A stretch of 64,000 nt of DNA, from positions 60,651,885-60,715,884 of the forward strand of contig CAIIXF020000001.1 in assembly GCA_903813345.2 (NCBI GenBank), in the 5' to 3' direction. This document shows positions 25,374-37,398 of the stretch, piece by piece (position 1 is the first letter of the stretch; every line of letters begins with the position of its first letter). The DNA comes from Owenia fusiformis (lineage: Eukaryota > Annelida > Polychaeta > Sabellida > Oweniidae). A program made the position numbers and the translations under genes. The notes below the pieces were generated by a model. The model saw only the letters and a program-made list of their open reading frames with translations, made no database searches and was not told where the DNA came from.

Positions 25374-25947
25374 TACAATTATTGACCTCTCCAGAGGTTT
25401 ACTGTGAAAATTATATCCCGAGACTGTAAACCGAGACCGTAGGTCGAGGTTTACAGTCGAGGGATATAATTTTGACAGTAAACCGAATGGAGAGGTCTAT
25501 AATTGTTTTGTTAGTCCGAAGAATAGGCTATCTTAGATTTTTCTGACCCTTGAAGTTGACTTGAAGTTGAATCCAGACCCTCGAGACGTTCATACGGCAG
25601 TTACTGTAGTTCACTCAATTGAGTCAAATTACTCTCCTGGGCGAAGTCCACTAAAAGCTTTGTACAAAGTTTTAGATTTTTCTTCGTATTTTGACTGTCT
25701 TTACTCTCTAAGAGACTAATAATATCCTCATCTTTAACATTTTTGAAACGGCTACTGCTAGCGGCGGCCATTTTATCGTCTGATAATGACGTCATTTTAG
25801 TGGAATGCTGGGAATATTATTCACCGGCAATGCATTGCGCGGTATACAGTTAAAATTATTCACCGCTCGTTGACCAATCAAAATCGAGTATTTCAACTGA
25901 GGTACTAACAATACATATTATTCACCTCTGGAGGGGTCAACAATTGT
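25374..25947. mobile_element. Crypton-like element with terminal inverted repeats
   Basis: The left end tacaattattgacctctcca and the right end (complement of tggaggggtcaacaattgta) are inverted repeats of about 25 bases. The left 135 bases form a hairpin of their own (ggtttactgt... and ...acagtaaacc). The interior holds the minus-strand ORF 25601-25795. The element lies inside the intron of the predicted secreted-protein gene. Confidence 0.65.
25601..25795 (-). pseudogene. N-terminal fragment of a Crypton/KIAA1958-like protein
   Basis: The 64-codon frame contains SSSRFKNVKDEDIISLLE and DSQNTKKNLKLCTKLLVDF. This resembles the N-terminal region of the many invertebrate proteins related to KIAA1958 and QRICH1, which derive from Crypton tyrosine recombinases. 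Only this part is present and the catalytic domain is missing. The first ATG (25795) overlaps TGACGTCA; a second ATG at 25771 lies in AAAATGGCCGCC. Family assignment is from memory of the motif pattern. Confidence 0.5.
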
Positions 25948-26009
25948 ATGTTGTAGATTTAGCTATACCCATGTGCATTGTAGGCTATTTGTGGTAATGC
26001 AATAAATAT

Positions 26010-26135
26010 AGGTTAGTTACTGGGAGGGATTGAATATAGGTTTTATTCCGAGGGACAATATGATATTGACCGAGGGGTAATATCATATTTTCCAAGGAAT
26101 AAAACCCATATTCAAACCCGACCAGAAATAGCCTA
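26010..26135. mobile_element. palindromic MITE, second member
   Basis: Arms ggttttattccgaggg and ttggaataaaaccc-type complement surround aatatgatattgacc and its inverted copy. The layout matches the element at 2972-3152, including gggagggattgaatat next to the arm. Confidence 0.65.
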
Positions 26136-26370
26136 TTTATTCCATAATACATTCCTCTAAAATGTTACATTTGGTTAATGCTTTTATCAATAAGCCAGGG
26201 TTAAAAAATAACCGGAAAACCAAAAATAGGTTAATACGTTCCAATACTTTTTTCCGGGGACAATACGATTTTTTCATGTAATACGCTCCAATACGATTTT
26301 TATTCCTTCATATTTCCCTGGGAAAACAGTAGTATTATGGAATAAATAAATAAATTGTATTACGACTGTC

Positions 26371-26491
26371 TTTATATCCACGGATAGTGGGAAGTCCTCC
26401 ATCTAGGAGGTATATAATATTATACACTATATATGTGTGTATATAATATAAGTAATATATGGATGACTTCCCACTATCCGTGTTTATATCC
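26371..26491. mobile_element. hairpin MITE
   Basis: Inverted arms tatccacggatagtgggaag and cttcccactatccgtgttta enclose an AT-rich core of tata and gtgtgtat runs. There is no coding content. Confidence 0.75.
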
Positions 26492-27694
26492 CATAATTCA
26501 CAAGTGTAGTACAGTCACAAACAAATAGTATTTGAAATTAGAAATTCAATGTGAATCAAATTTTGTTGACCTCTATTCTTCAAATCATTTGTTGTAAGAC
26601 ATACAACCAACATACAAGGGTCAACCGAAAAATCTTGCACGACAGCTTCTCAAAAAAAGAGATTTTATTATTTTTATGTGAAATTTAATACAGATATAGT
26701 ATTACCCTTCTTACTTGATTATATGAAATTTCAGGACCATAAGCAATATACTTCCTGAGACACATTGACTTAAAAATTTGAACCAATGGCCCCATGGTAC
26801 ATATGACGTCATTAGATTGAATTGATTTTGTGATTGCCTTTATAGACTGAAATGATTCCGTCAATCTTTGTTCTTTCAGCTGTTAATCAGGTTAAATTAT
26901 AACTAATTTATATTTAATCTAAATATAAAGTACTAAACATGTAGTCTTCCTTTCAGTAATGCATTTATACTTGTAGCATTACGTCCAGTCCATAAGCAAA
27001 TGTCTGAACCATCCTACCTATATGATATCAAGCCCTCTCATAAGTACAGCTACCCTCAATACATTTCCCTTCTCTTATTCCACCTTGGAATACTTAGCAA
27101 ACCCTATTGGAGTCATCATATACAATATGTCTTAATCATGAATGAGTAAACTTGTGTAATACTGTTTCCCCAAACTTTATCATGTATTCTATCAATGTTT
27201 TCTGCTCCAACTTTATTATTCAAAGCCATATTCTCCAATATTTCCTGAATTCATGAGAACTTTGATAACGTCACAAAATCAGGTGATATGTTCAAGATGT
27301 TTGAAGAGTAGTGCAGAAAACAAGGTGGGAAATATTGAGATAAGATTCACATTTTCGAAATTTTAGAAATTGTTCACGTTTAAATTGACAGTTTATGAAA
27401 GTTAATTTAGCGTGCTCAGTAACATTGATCTTTATGTGTTACTAGTTATCTTTTACAAAATGATATGTACCATAGCGTCATCACCGTGGTTACTATAGCA
27501 ACCGTAAAATGTTAAGTAGTAGGCATATACATGAAACTTTGACAGTATAAAGGAATACGATATGTGCACATACATACCAACTATGAACAAGATTGGTCCA
27601 TTATTCTAATAACAATTAGATATATTTGTGCAAAACTTTTTGAACAACCCTTGTATTATATTCTATATAAATTCAAAATAATGTATCGTTTTAG

Positions 27695-27836
27695 ATGTAA
27701 TGCTGCATGTTACTCTCCTGAAGAATGTTGTTTCGAAATCGATGGGAACGGGATACCATATGTGGCGTCCTGCCTTGGTCCGTCCGATTGTGATGGTGAA
27801 CCGTGGATACCAGGAAATGGTCCTATTTCCGGTTAA
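27695..27836 (+). CDS. small secreted six-cysteine protein, exon 2 (mature peptide)
   Basis: The exon begins after a tttag acceptor (27690-27694). The spare GA of exon 1 plus A gives Glu26, then 46 codons run to TAA at 27834. Cysteines fall at residues 27, 31, 37, 38, 52 and 58, a C-x3-C-x5-CC-x13-C-x5-C pattern that could form three disulphides. A Gly/Pro-rich tail follows. The even cysteine number and the signal peptide in the phase-matched upstream exon support an extracellular peptide. Function is unknown: defensin-like, protease-inhibitor-like or matrix roles are all possible. The intron of about 2.8 kb carries transposon insertions. Confidence 0.6.
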
Positions 27837-28031
27837 TATTTCTAAAAGACAAGACTGATAGTTGGCAGAAAATTTAATGGTAGAAACACCATGAACATTG
27901 TATAAATATTTTATTCTATTGAGGTGAATACCTGTACATTTTTCATAAGCCAAGCCACCAAATGGGAGATAGTTTGGCTTAAACAAACAAACGATGTTAA
28001 CAATGACTTTTTGTAAATGTATAGTAGCCTT

Positions 28032-28301
28032 GACAGAACATGTCATACACCTCTTTTTACCTGATAACTTTTTCAATTCTCATTAGTTTTTCATGACATT
28101 TTCACTGGATAAACTATAAAACATTCCTAAAATACAAATCTTTGTTGAAGTCATAATCGGTTTTCATTTTAATTACATTTTTGGAAATGGAGGACAATTC
28201 TAGCAGTTACTGTTGCTAGGAATGCTTTAAAAATGTCATGGAAAACTATTGAGAATTGAAAAAGGTATTAGGAAAACAGAGGGTTAGACTTGTTCTGTCC
28301 C
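28032..28301. mobile_element. MITE with about 65-bp inverted ends
   Basis: The left end starts gacagaacatgtcata and the right end is the complement of gacagaacaagtct. Both arms share ctttttcaattctca followed by tagttt and catgacattttt. It lies just downstream of the secreted-protein exon 2. Confidence 0.7.
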
Positions 28302-28464
28302 TGCTACTGATATAACTTTTTAGAACATTTAGACAGCGGTAGAAATGTCCCTTCTGTGATTTCGCTGTGATAAGATGGATTTTTGATATAAATAGTCTTT
28401 ATGATTAAAAAAATATTTCACAAGTAATATTCCACGAAGCCCTTCATAAGCCCAGCCCAGTCAA

Positions 28465-31272
28465 TAATGGCTCGATAGTTCGCGATCATATATATTCTTA
28501 GATTTTTGGCACATAGACTAATATGGACATTCTAAAAATTTTGATCCGCATTGCCAAGCGCGGATCGCACTCATTCTTGGTGAAAATCCAAGATGGCCGC
28601 CAAAATTGCCGACAATTATATAATATTCATTTGATAATTTTTTTCATTCCTTTTTTTCAATAAAATGTGGTTAATTAGTATTTTTCAACATCAATTTATA
28701 ATATATCTACCCTGAAAAATATTTAAATTATCTAAAAAGAAGATTTTGGTTGTTCATTTCCCCCATTTTTAAGATTTCGTCCAAATTTTCGATAAATCAT
28801 TAAAATATGTACATTTCATATATACTGTAGTACTGTACCTATCATATCTCTATCCTTTTTTCATCAGAATATATTAGGTTTGTATGTTTTAGTAGAAACT
28901 GATTCCTTTCCAAACAATAATTACATAAACACATAATGAAGAATGTCTTCCATAGCGCCACCTATTGGTGAAATTGTTCAAAATCAAAACTGTGTTTTAT
29001 AATATATTGAACTGTTGAAGGAAGCGTGTAATAGTTTGGAGAGCCAAGATTTGATCTGTATCATGTACCATGCATAATAAAAAACTATTCTATATTATTA
29101 TTTTACAGTAGAATGCCAACTCTAAGATGTCAACCATATAAATTTGGGGGGGGGGGGGGTAAATAGGGGGTATCTTGCATCTTATATAGTATTATCATAT
29201 TTAAACCCTTACTTTAGTTATTCTAATGAATACTCGATCTCCATTACAGGCACACAATGATGTGCATACTAGAGCAGCCTTCAAGCTGGGACATCTTGAT
29301 GGGAAACACTGCTTCTGACAACCACACTTTACCAATGGTTGACTAGCATCAGCCATCTGCTTTAGGTAGTCCTGTGTGGCTTCTAAGTGTTGTCTCTTGG
29401 CTCTGTTCTCCAGCCCCAGTTCTTTGGAGATGGAATGATACCCGGGGAATGATAGGACTTGGTTTGTTAAACTGACCCCAGATATGTACACCTTGGTACA
29501 ATGCTCCCCTTGCAGTGTTGCATTAAGGTGTCAGCTGTTGGAGGGATGTGTTCAATAATGAAGTAGTCTTCTTTAAAAATGTATTCTTCCTTGCAGTGTT
29601 GATTGAGGTGTCATTGCTGAATTTATCATACAGCAACATAACATTAATAAAGGATCATCTATTAGACTGAGGAGTGCATTCATCAGTTGTGAAAATGAGT
29701 TTCATCTGTCCCATGCTATAATTCTGCCCCTGCTTCCATGGAATCAAGGTTTAACTTGTCAATGAGTGGAATAATTGCAGACATAGACTTTTTGAGGCCC
29801 AATGGAATTCGCCATATCATGTGCTGCCAAGTACCTGAACTGTCTCCCCTTGTCAAATCCAACTCATATTTGTTCATTCAGAAAAAATGTGTTGATTGTG
29901 TGCAAGGTTATAATATTTGTCTTTGGTGGATTGTTTTTGTGGATTGACACATGACATCCTGATCAAAGGTTGCGAGAAGTCTTTTTCGTTCATGAATAAT
30001 TTATATTGCTCACATTTGCAGTAAGGATTTGAAACAGTTCTCTCTTGTTTTACTCCAAGCACAAACAATCTTGCCAGTTTCTAGGTAGGGAATTTTCAGT
30101 ATAAATATGCCTCCTTTTACTGTTTCCTCTCTAATTTCTTATACCAGACTCTAAACTGTTACATGTAGTTTCATAACTGTCCAAAACAATATCTAGATGG
30201 TACGATTTCGTTCATGTCATATGCCTTGTTGTTTTAGTCAGTTTAGTTTCCCTTAATGAATTCACCAAGCACTGATTGGTATGTTGCGTTAAATTGGTTC
30301 ATGTCACAGATAAAACTGGTAGCTACCTTGACTAGTTTGTGTGATTGAGTATAAAAAGGCATGGCAACAACTCAGAAAGGGTATCTTTGTATAGGCTGAA
30401 GTTGCCATCAAAAGTTAAGATCCGTTACCATCAACCAGAACTTAAATTGGGAAGAGCCATTCAGCTGGGACTGTTTTTTCACCCAGGCATCCAACTCAAA
30501 CTGAGGTTATTCATCAATATCACAGCACAAAGAATGTGTCTCACAGGCTTTTTGTCAAGAATATAAAGACAACAGGCAATAATATGATGTGCTCTGCAAG
30601 TTAGTGCGAGATGGTTAACTTTGATAAAGGAATCAGCTGTACCAGATGTGGCTATGCCAGCTTGAGAGAGTGAGATTATCCATCCAGGGTTCTCTCATAG
30701 ATTGCCCAAGATGTGAAATGCTCTCATCTCTGTGTGTATTCCACCAAGTATCCTTATCAGCTTCGCTTTTTCTCCCATCTCCTCTTGCCATTGTCTACTA
30801 TTACTGCTTGAACAGTGCAAAGACGGGGCTGTTCGGCAGCAAGTACAGGTGTTTGGTCTGGGTTGATATAATTTGTTGACTTTATACACGTCAACATGAG
30901 AGACAATGAATATAAGACTTTAAACTGACTTCAATATAACTAAAATAGAGAAAATTGTAATACAGTTCTGTTATATTTCAGAGTGCAGAAACACTCAGAA
31001 AATCAAGATGGGTGACATTAATAATAAAAAATTCATTTGGTAGGAATATTATTAGGTAATACCTGAAGACACTAATTTATCACATTTTATTGAAATAAAG
31101 GCAGTAAAAAAGATTATCAAAAAAATATACATATTTTGGCGGCCATCTTGAATTTTCACCATGAAGGAGTGCGATTCACGCTTGGCAATGCGGATGAAAT
31201 TTTTTAGAATGTCCATATTAGTCTGTGTGCCGAAAATCTAAGAATATATATGATCGTGAACTATCACCATGT
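28465..31272 (-). mobile_element. DNA transposon with long terminal inverted repeats and degenerate gene
   Basis: Arms of about 250 bases (28468-28735 and 31020-31269) are inverted copies sharing gatcatatatattcttagat, aatatggacattctaaaa, aagatggccgccaaaat and tttcaataaaatgtg. Between them the minus strand encodes broken pieces of one protein. Near 30600-30889 there is GGIHTEMRAFHILGNL, then a stop, then SQAGIATSGTADSFIKV. Near 29201-29491 there is a Cys-rich tail with KCGCQKQCFPSRC. Both segments recall a widespread, uncharacterised invertebrate transposon-encoded family; that recognition is from memory. Confidence 0.65.
29201..29491 (-). pseudogene. Cys-rich C-terminal fragment of transposon protein
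   Basis: The 96-codon frame includes NRAKRQHLEATQDYLKQM and CGCQKQCFPSRC followed by a C-x3-C-x-C stretch. This pattern resembles a zinc-binding Cys cluster. It lies inside the long-TIR element at 28465-31272 and in its coding direction. It is probably the broken C-terminus of that element's protein. Confidence 0.5.
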
Positions 31273-31524
31273 TAGAAACCCATTAGTGATTTGACTATAA
31301 TGGAATTTCATCTTGTTACTTAAAGTGTCATGGGTATTCATTTGTTCATTATATTACTGTCAATATAAATATTATTTATTATGTTTAAACGATGCTTTTG
31401 AAACCTCTGTTCATGTGCCATTTCCAATAAATACAATGTCGCCACCTGGTTACAATTCAGAGTCTGATACTCTGTTAAATACACCTAGAATAGAATGACT
31501 TCGCTTTAAGATGGTGACATTTAT

Positions 31525-32625
31525 ATAGGGTGTCTCAAAAAATGTACCCAAAAGTATATCAACAGCAAAGATAAACCAATCAATATTTTCAGATATTTTT
31601 TGCATGGTCATTTAGGCAAACGAGAATGTTTCCTCCCCATAACTAAATTTTAAGTTCAGTCTTGCCTTTTTAATGCTTTAACCCTTTTTATGCCACGTGT
31701 TAAATTTAGCCTCCTCATATTTCGATGACAGCCTGCATCATCCTTACTGCTACATTGTCGATCATATTTCATAAAGTTTCTGGTTGAATGTTTTGAATTT
31801 CTTTTCAGATGTTGACCTTTAGTTGTTCTAGGTCTCTTGGCTTGGGATAAGCATAAATATGGTTCTTCAAGTTACCCCAGAGAAAAAGTCTGTGGTGTCA
31901 AATCTGTTGAATAGGGAGGCCCTCACAATGTCTTTTTTTCAGAGAGATCAGACATTGAAGAAACTGCTTTCATGGGAATTCTCGTGTGACCCTTGCTATA
32001 CGTGGAGGGCTCAATCTTTTTCAGACTACAGTGTTCTCATTTGGATATCAATCAGTATCCGTAACTCTGGAAGATGGAACTCCATTATCAACTGCTAAAT
32101 AATTTGAGGTTTATTGACCTGGGGGTCATTAACAGAAACTTCATAAAGTTACGAATTCGTAAATCAATTGTTGTTACCATGGATATAATGACGTCACGGT
32201 TAAAGAACAGTGGACTTTACGAATTCTTAACTTTATGAAGTTTCTGTTAATGGCCCCCAGGTTCTCCGTGATTGTTCTGTCATCTTCATTGTCGAACTTC
32301 TTTCTCTGGGGCTATTTGAACGAGCATTTTTAAGCTAATCCCAAGCCAAAAGACCTAGAACAACGTAACGCCAACATCCAAATAGAAATTCAAAACATTC
32401 CTCCTGAAACATTATAAAATGTGATGAACAGTGTACCATATCGAAATATGGAATAAAAAGTAAAGAGTTGAAACAACAAAAAGCCAATACTGAACTAAAA
32501 ACTGTGTATTGGGGAGAAAACTTACATGCTTTAGCTACATGACCATGCAAAAAAATGTCTGAAAATATTGATTGGTTTAGCTGTGTTGTTGGTATACTTT
32601 TGGGTACATTTTTTGAGACACCCTG
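31525..32625. mobile_element. rearranged mariner-like element (two inverted 3' halves)
   Basis: The ends are inverted repeats of about 80 bases built on agggtgtctcaaaaaatgta, with TA at the right edge. The plus strand near 32285-32450 reads FLWGYL, a NPKPKDLEQ segment, then IQNIPPETL and NVMNSV. The minus strand near 31690-31925 carries the same C-terminal region (FFLWGNLKN, YPKPRDLEQL, IQNIQPETL). These match the C-terminus of mariner transposases, with in-frame stops in both copies. Both termini are therefore 3' ends of the same transposon, joined head to head. Confidence 0.8.
32118..32263. mobile_element. small hairpin MITE nested in mariner
   Basis: Arms cctgggggtcattaacagaa and the complement of acctgggggccattaacaga extend about 38 bases, through cttcataaagtta and gaattc. 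The 146-base element sits at the join between the two mariner halves. Confidence 0.8.
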
Positions 32626-32773
32626 TATATATATATATAATATACATGTAGGCCTAGTACATTAGAATCCTAGATTTGTTCCAATATGTACAAATCTAGG
32701 ATTCCATTTTTCTACTCACATTCTAAATGTTCTACTTTATCTCATAAAAGATCCATGATATTACCTAATCAAA

Positions 32774-32904
32774 GGGTTTGTAGAAAAAACCGGGTACCGG
32801 GTACCGGGTAGTAAATCCTCCATGCTGGGTTCAAACTTGGTACCCGGTCAAAAAAACCGGGTACCCAAAAAACGGAAACGGTACCCGGTTTTTTCTACAA
32901 ACCC
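32774..32904. mobile_element. MITE with 9-bp target duplication
   Basis: Inverted ends gggtttgtagaaaaaaccgg and ccggttttttctacaaaccc are flanked directly by CTAATCAAA on both sides (32765-32773, 32905-32913). The core has several gggtacc repeats. There is no coding content. Confidence 0.9.
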
Positions 32905-32913
32905 CTAATCAAA

Positions 32914-34312
32914 TGGTAAATTTATTTAAGATGTATATATAGAAAGCTCTATCTACTCCAAGAAATTCCACAATGAATGAGAAAGTTATTCTAAAATAGA
33001 GGATTACCTTTTTCATATATTCTTTTTTCACCATATCAAAAGTCGTCAGCTTTACTAATACTAAATTCTTACCATATCACTGTCAAACTTGCAATTATAT
33101 TATGATTGGTCAAAACTGGTTCACATGTCATGAAAGATCAGGCAATATCAATTGGCGTACTTATCCAACCCTCTCCCGAGAATTTTAGAAATAAAACTTC
33201 CTTTAGTGAATATTAGATCATAACCATGTGGTTATTTTTTCTATTTATTTTTCATACCGATACATCATCTTAGCAATTGTAACAAATAAAATAATTGTTC
33301 AAACATAAAATATGTGAAGCATATTAATCAATGTGTTTACATGGTAAGGATTATTCTTCATAATCAATTACCAAGTGAATCTTGAAATGACAAGAGATGT
33401 AATGTACAAATATGTAATTCATTTCACATTATTTATTAATATCTCAGGTGTTAATAGAATTTGTTTCCAATTAGCTAGATATGCAAGAAATATTGACAGG
33501 TCCCTCTTATCAAACTGACTTGCGAAAATGATAGTATTATTAAACTCACACTTTTATAAATTTAACAATTAATAATGAGTTACCATGGCAACAATCAATA
33601 CAAATTTGACAAGTAAATGGTAGGAGGGACTACTCAATTTTTGTACATTGGATTTTGACCATTAGATCCCTAAGAGATCCCAAAGTGACTTAAATATTTC
33701 ACTCTCATATTCTTCGACCAAACATGCTTTAGTTTATGAGAAATCAGACCGAGGTTTTTTATCAATCACAGGTCTTGTTCTCTAAAATATTCAGGCCTTT
33801 TCATGTGAAAAATGTGGGGGCCCTCCCAAGATATTTTGGTCAAACCCTCACTTACATGTAAAATAAACAAAATAAATTTTAGAATTTACAACAGTTTTAT
33901 TTGTTTGTCTATGCGCATCAGTGCAGCTGTTTTACAAATATATATTTACAATTTGATATCCATAACGTTTTACAACATCTTAGTTGAGAGTCAACTGATG
34001 TGATGCAGATGTTGATGCCACCTATTGCAGCTGTATGACATTAATGTCTATGATGATTCCACATCCAATTTGAACACAAGTGTCCCATTTTTTAACCTTA
34101 ATAAGAAATACAACTACTGGTATATTTGGTAGCATTATACATCAGTGTAGAGTTGGCAAAGACTCTCTTACAAGAACCAGTTTTGAAGTTAAAACCGTGT
34201 TTACATGAAATGTGGAATAGTACATTACATGAACAAGGTATACTTCCCAAGACCCTTGGTTTTGGTTAAAGAGGCTTAGTCAACTACACTGTGATGTAGC
34301 TTGATATTGTGA
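32914..34312. other. AT-rich intergenic sequence
   Basis: No coding frame above 63 codons and no clear repeat. On the minus strand AATAAA occurs near 33896, one possible distant poly(A) signal for STT3B, but nothing links it to the gene directly. Confidence 0.35.
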
Positions 34313-34319
34313 CACTATT

Positions 34320-34724
34320 CAGGCCTGTCAACTGTCCCGCAATTTGCGTATTTGTCACGCATTTGCTGAAGAATTTGAAGTCACGCCAGTTTCTTTTGCG
34401 TGACAGAAAATGTCACGCAAAATACGCATTTTACCCGGGAATTGTCAAGCAAAAATATTTCTGTAGAAATTTTTTCGAAAAAAGTTAACGATACGCTAAA
34501 AATACGAACGTCGGAAAAAACCGAACGCAATTTGTTCGGATTTGTCACGCGAATCCCGTATGTGTCACGCATGTTCGTTGGAAATTTTTCGTAAAACTTT
34601 GGCCAAAGGTGTTTAAAAGTTGGCCAAAGGTGTTCAAAATTTGGACAAATGTGTTCAGATTTGGACTTAGGTGTCCAACATTTTGAAGTCACTCATATTA
34701 GGTGGTCCCAAGTTGACAGCCCTG
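34320..34724. mobile_element. 405-bp MITE, ends caggcctgtcaac / gttgacagccctg
   Basis: The terminal inverted repeats are short (about 13 bases). CACTATT flanks both sides (34313-34319, 34725-34731). The interior has repeated cgcaaa/gtcacgc words at left and three diverged copies of ggccaaaggtgttcaaaa at right. There is no transposase. Confidence 0.85.
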
Positions 34725-34731
34725 CACTATT

Positions 34732-36216
34732 TGAAACAGCAATTTAGTGTGTATAAATACACATGTTCCTAGCACATGTACACCTTGTACATTAAGACAT
34801 GCTCCTTATGTTGATCAACTGTTGACTGGAGTACACATGCTCTTAAGACGGTGGGATAATCAAACACAAAATAAAAGACTATGAGAGTGCAACTAATATG
34901 TGCAAATCCAGATTATATTTGATAGATGTGCATCAGTTGACGGCCAACTACCCTAGTTATAATTAACTGCCATATTGAAATAAATTGCAAATGGTGACCT
35001 CTTTGCTTAATACTGCACACATACTCAAATTTATAGTAGCGTGTTGAGAAGGAAGGATTGTCCATATTGATCAGAAAACAACTGTGCAAATGAATAACAA
35101 ACAAGTCTTTCAATATTGTAGATTCTCTCAAGTGTGTCTTGAAATAGAGTTAACTCAAAACAACAGAATAGAATAATATAGCCTATACCAGCATATGTAA
35201 AATAATATTAAGGTACATTAACATGATAAATGGTTTTACTCCAGTTAAAGGCACAGATTATGCCAAAGTACATAGCAGTACATTTTAAATGAATAAACAC
35301 CAGGACAGACTACAGACTCCTTGCAACATGTTTCCTTTGTGTTGCTATAAAAAATGTTTTGATTTGGCAATGAAAAAAAGAGTTAATAAATCCTGGTTTA
35401 AAAATACATTTTTAGCATTTTCATCTTTGGCATACAAAAGATACATTATAGTTAGATGCTATCTTTTTAAACAGCCAATAAATAATATCTAAACATTAAT
35501 AAATAAAACAGAATAGTTAACGTTTGATTTTATCATGAAATATAAATCACAACCCTAAGTCAAGGACATCCTTCTTTACTACTGCCTTTATAACCAATAT
35601 AATAATTGAGAACAAGGTTGAAATGGTTTATCCGTGAATGAGACAATCGCACCAATTAAGTTTAACTTTAATTAGTAAAGTATTACAATATTAAAGCAAC
35701 ACAATAATGAAGTAATTCAAGTAATAATGACTTGACAATTAAAAGAATCCAACTTCATTCAACAACGATATATGCAAAATATTACTTATTTGAATAATAA
35801 TACCCTCCAAACCGACATCAATATTTTCTTCCATTTTTAATTGCCAGACAGATTTCATCCAAAGATATAGTATTACATTTAGGTTATTGTGCTATAACAT
35901 TATTCCCGAGTCCCTTGACAACACCTACAAGAACAATCATGTTTGTACCTTTTCCTAGTTACCTATGGAATGGACAATATTGCAACAACACTGCAAAATA
36001 TATAACAGTATAACTATCCCCACTGAATCTGAATGGAGAACCCATTGATAGAATAAATCAAGTAAAAAAAGAGAGATGTTGATTTGTGGTATATGAATAC
36101 AAAACATGTAAAGAACTTTTTAAAGCACTGGTCATATTTTAACTACTTTTTGAGCAAACTGAAAAGGTTATTCATCATTTACAGACTTTTTATAGGCTAC
36201 ATGCACTTCTACTATA
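34732..36216. other. AT-rich intergenic sequence
   Basis: No recognisable gene or repeat. Open frames are short and have no splice or family support. It could be distal 3'UTR or downstream sequence of the minus-strand STT3B gene. Confidence 0.35.
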
Positions 36217-36218
36217 TA

Positions 36219-36954
36219 CAGGGTGGTCCAAAAAATGGGACACTCATATTTCAAAAATAAATATTGATTTTCTTGATGAAAACATGTCATATTATATACC
36301 AGTGGATAGAGAATTTACTTATCTTTAATTTGGTATATCATAAGTTCAAATTAATTATTGGTATATCATAAGGTAAGTTCAAATTTATTATAATGTCTGT
36401 CCATCAGCATCCATAATATGAATGATGTCATTTTCATTTCAAAACAGGTTCTTCAAAACTTACAAAAACAAACTTTATTTACATAAACATATTCAATATG
36501 TCTACGATTTTGATCCAATGTAGCCCTCAATTTTGGCCTAAACTGATCAATAGCATCATTGATACATTGTTGAGACAATGAATTTCACTTCTTCTGTTCT
36601 CAACAGTTCTATCCATAATAAGGGACTGAGTAGATGTAAGGGGTTCATGATAAACCGACTCTGTTAGTTCTCCCCATCTGGGTAGTCGCAGATGTTGACA
36701 TCGGATGATCCAATTATGTTGTTTTTGGACCATCCTGATAAGACCTCATTTTCGAATCATTACATTTTCCAACAAGATGGGGCTCCAATCAATAGATCCC
36801 ACAAGAGTGTCAAATGGTTAAAAGAAAATGTGCCTAGATTCATACCCCTAATCACAGCCTCCCCAGACCACCCAATAACCCAACGTCTAATATGACATGT
36901 TTTCATCAAGAAAATCAATATTTATACGAGTGTCCCATTTTTTGGACCACCCTG
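36219..36954. mobile_element. mariner-like element, internally inverted
   Basis: Ends cagggtggtccaaaaaatgg and the complement of cagggtggtccaaaaaatgg are flanked by TA (36217-36218, 36955-36956). The plus strand near 36745-36850 encodes YIFQQDGAP and KSVKWLKENVPRFIP, the second catalytic Asp region of mariner transposase. The minus strand near 36500-36690 encodes WGELTESVYHEPLTSTQ and a C-terminal-like region. The two parts lie on opposite strands, so the 736-base element is rearranged and inactive. Confidence 0.8.
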
Positions 36955-36956
36955 TA

Positions 36957-37398
36957 CTGACCAAATCTGTTATTGAAAATGGCATTTCTAAATGGACAAT
37001 GTTAGACATACATACATGTATAGTTCCTCGATCAGCAAATTTTAATCATACCTAGCTCCCATCTATATAATAATACATTAACCACTGAAGGCAGCTTACA
37101 TCAAATGCGGCCAGTGATAAAAAGAATCATGCCAATTGATGAAATATTTTGAACTTACATTTACATGTAGTAATAACAATAACTTCCTATACATAATTTA
37201 TAAAATACTCTACTATTTACATGTTCAGGCTGAATCTTTCACACAAATGAAACCTTCACACAGTTTTTCAACATGATACTTTGAGAATGTATGAATTAAT
37301 ACAATGATGACCATATAAGGAAATATACAACCAAACAACATTCATGAGAGCATGGAAACAAAAATAACCAACAATTAAAAATCTATGTTACATATGAC
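36957..37398 (-). other. STT3B proximal 3'UTR / downstream region
   Basis: This follows the STT3B stop codon on the minus strand. The only nearby poly(A)-like hexamer I see is ATTAAA at about 37040. No coding frame or repeat is present. Confidence 0.35.
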
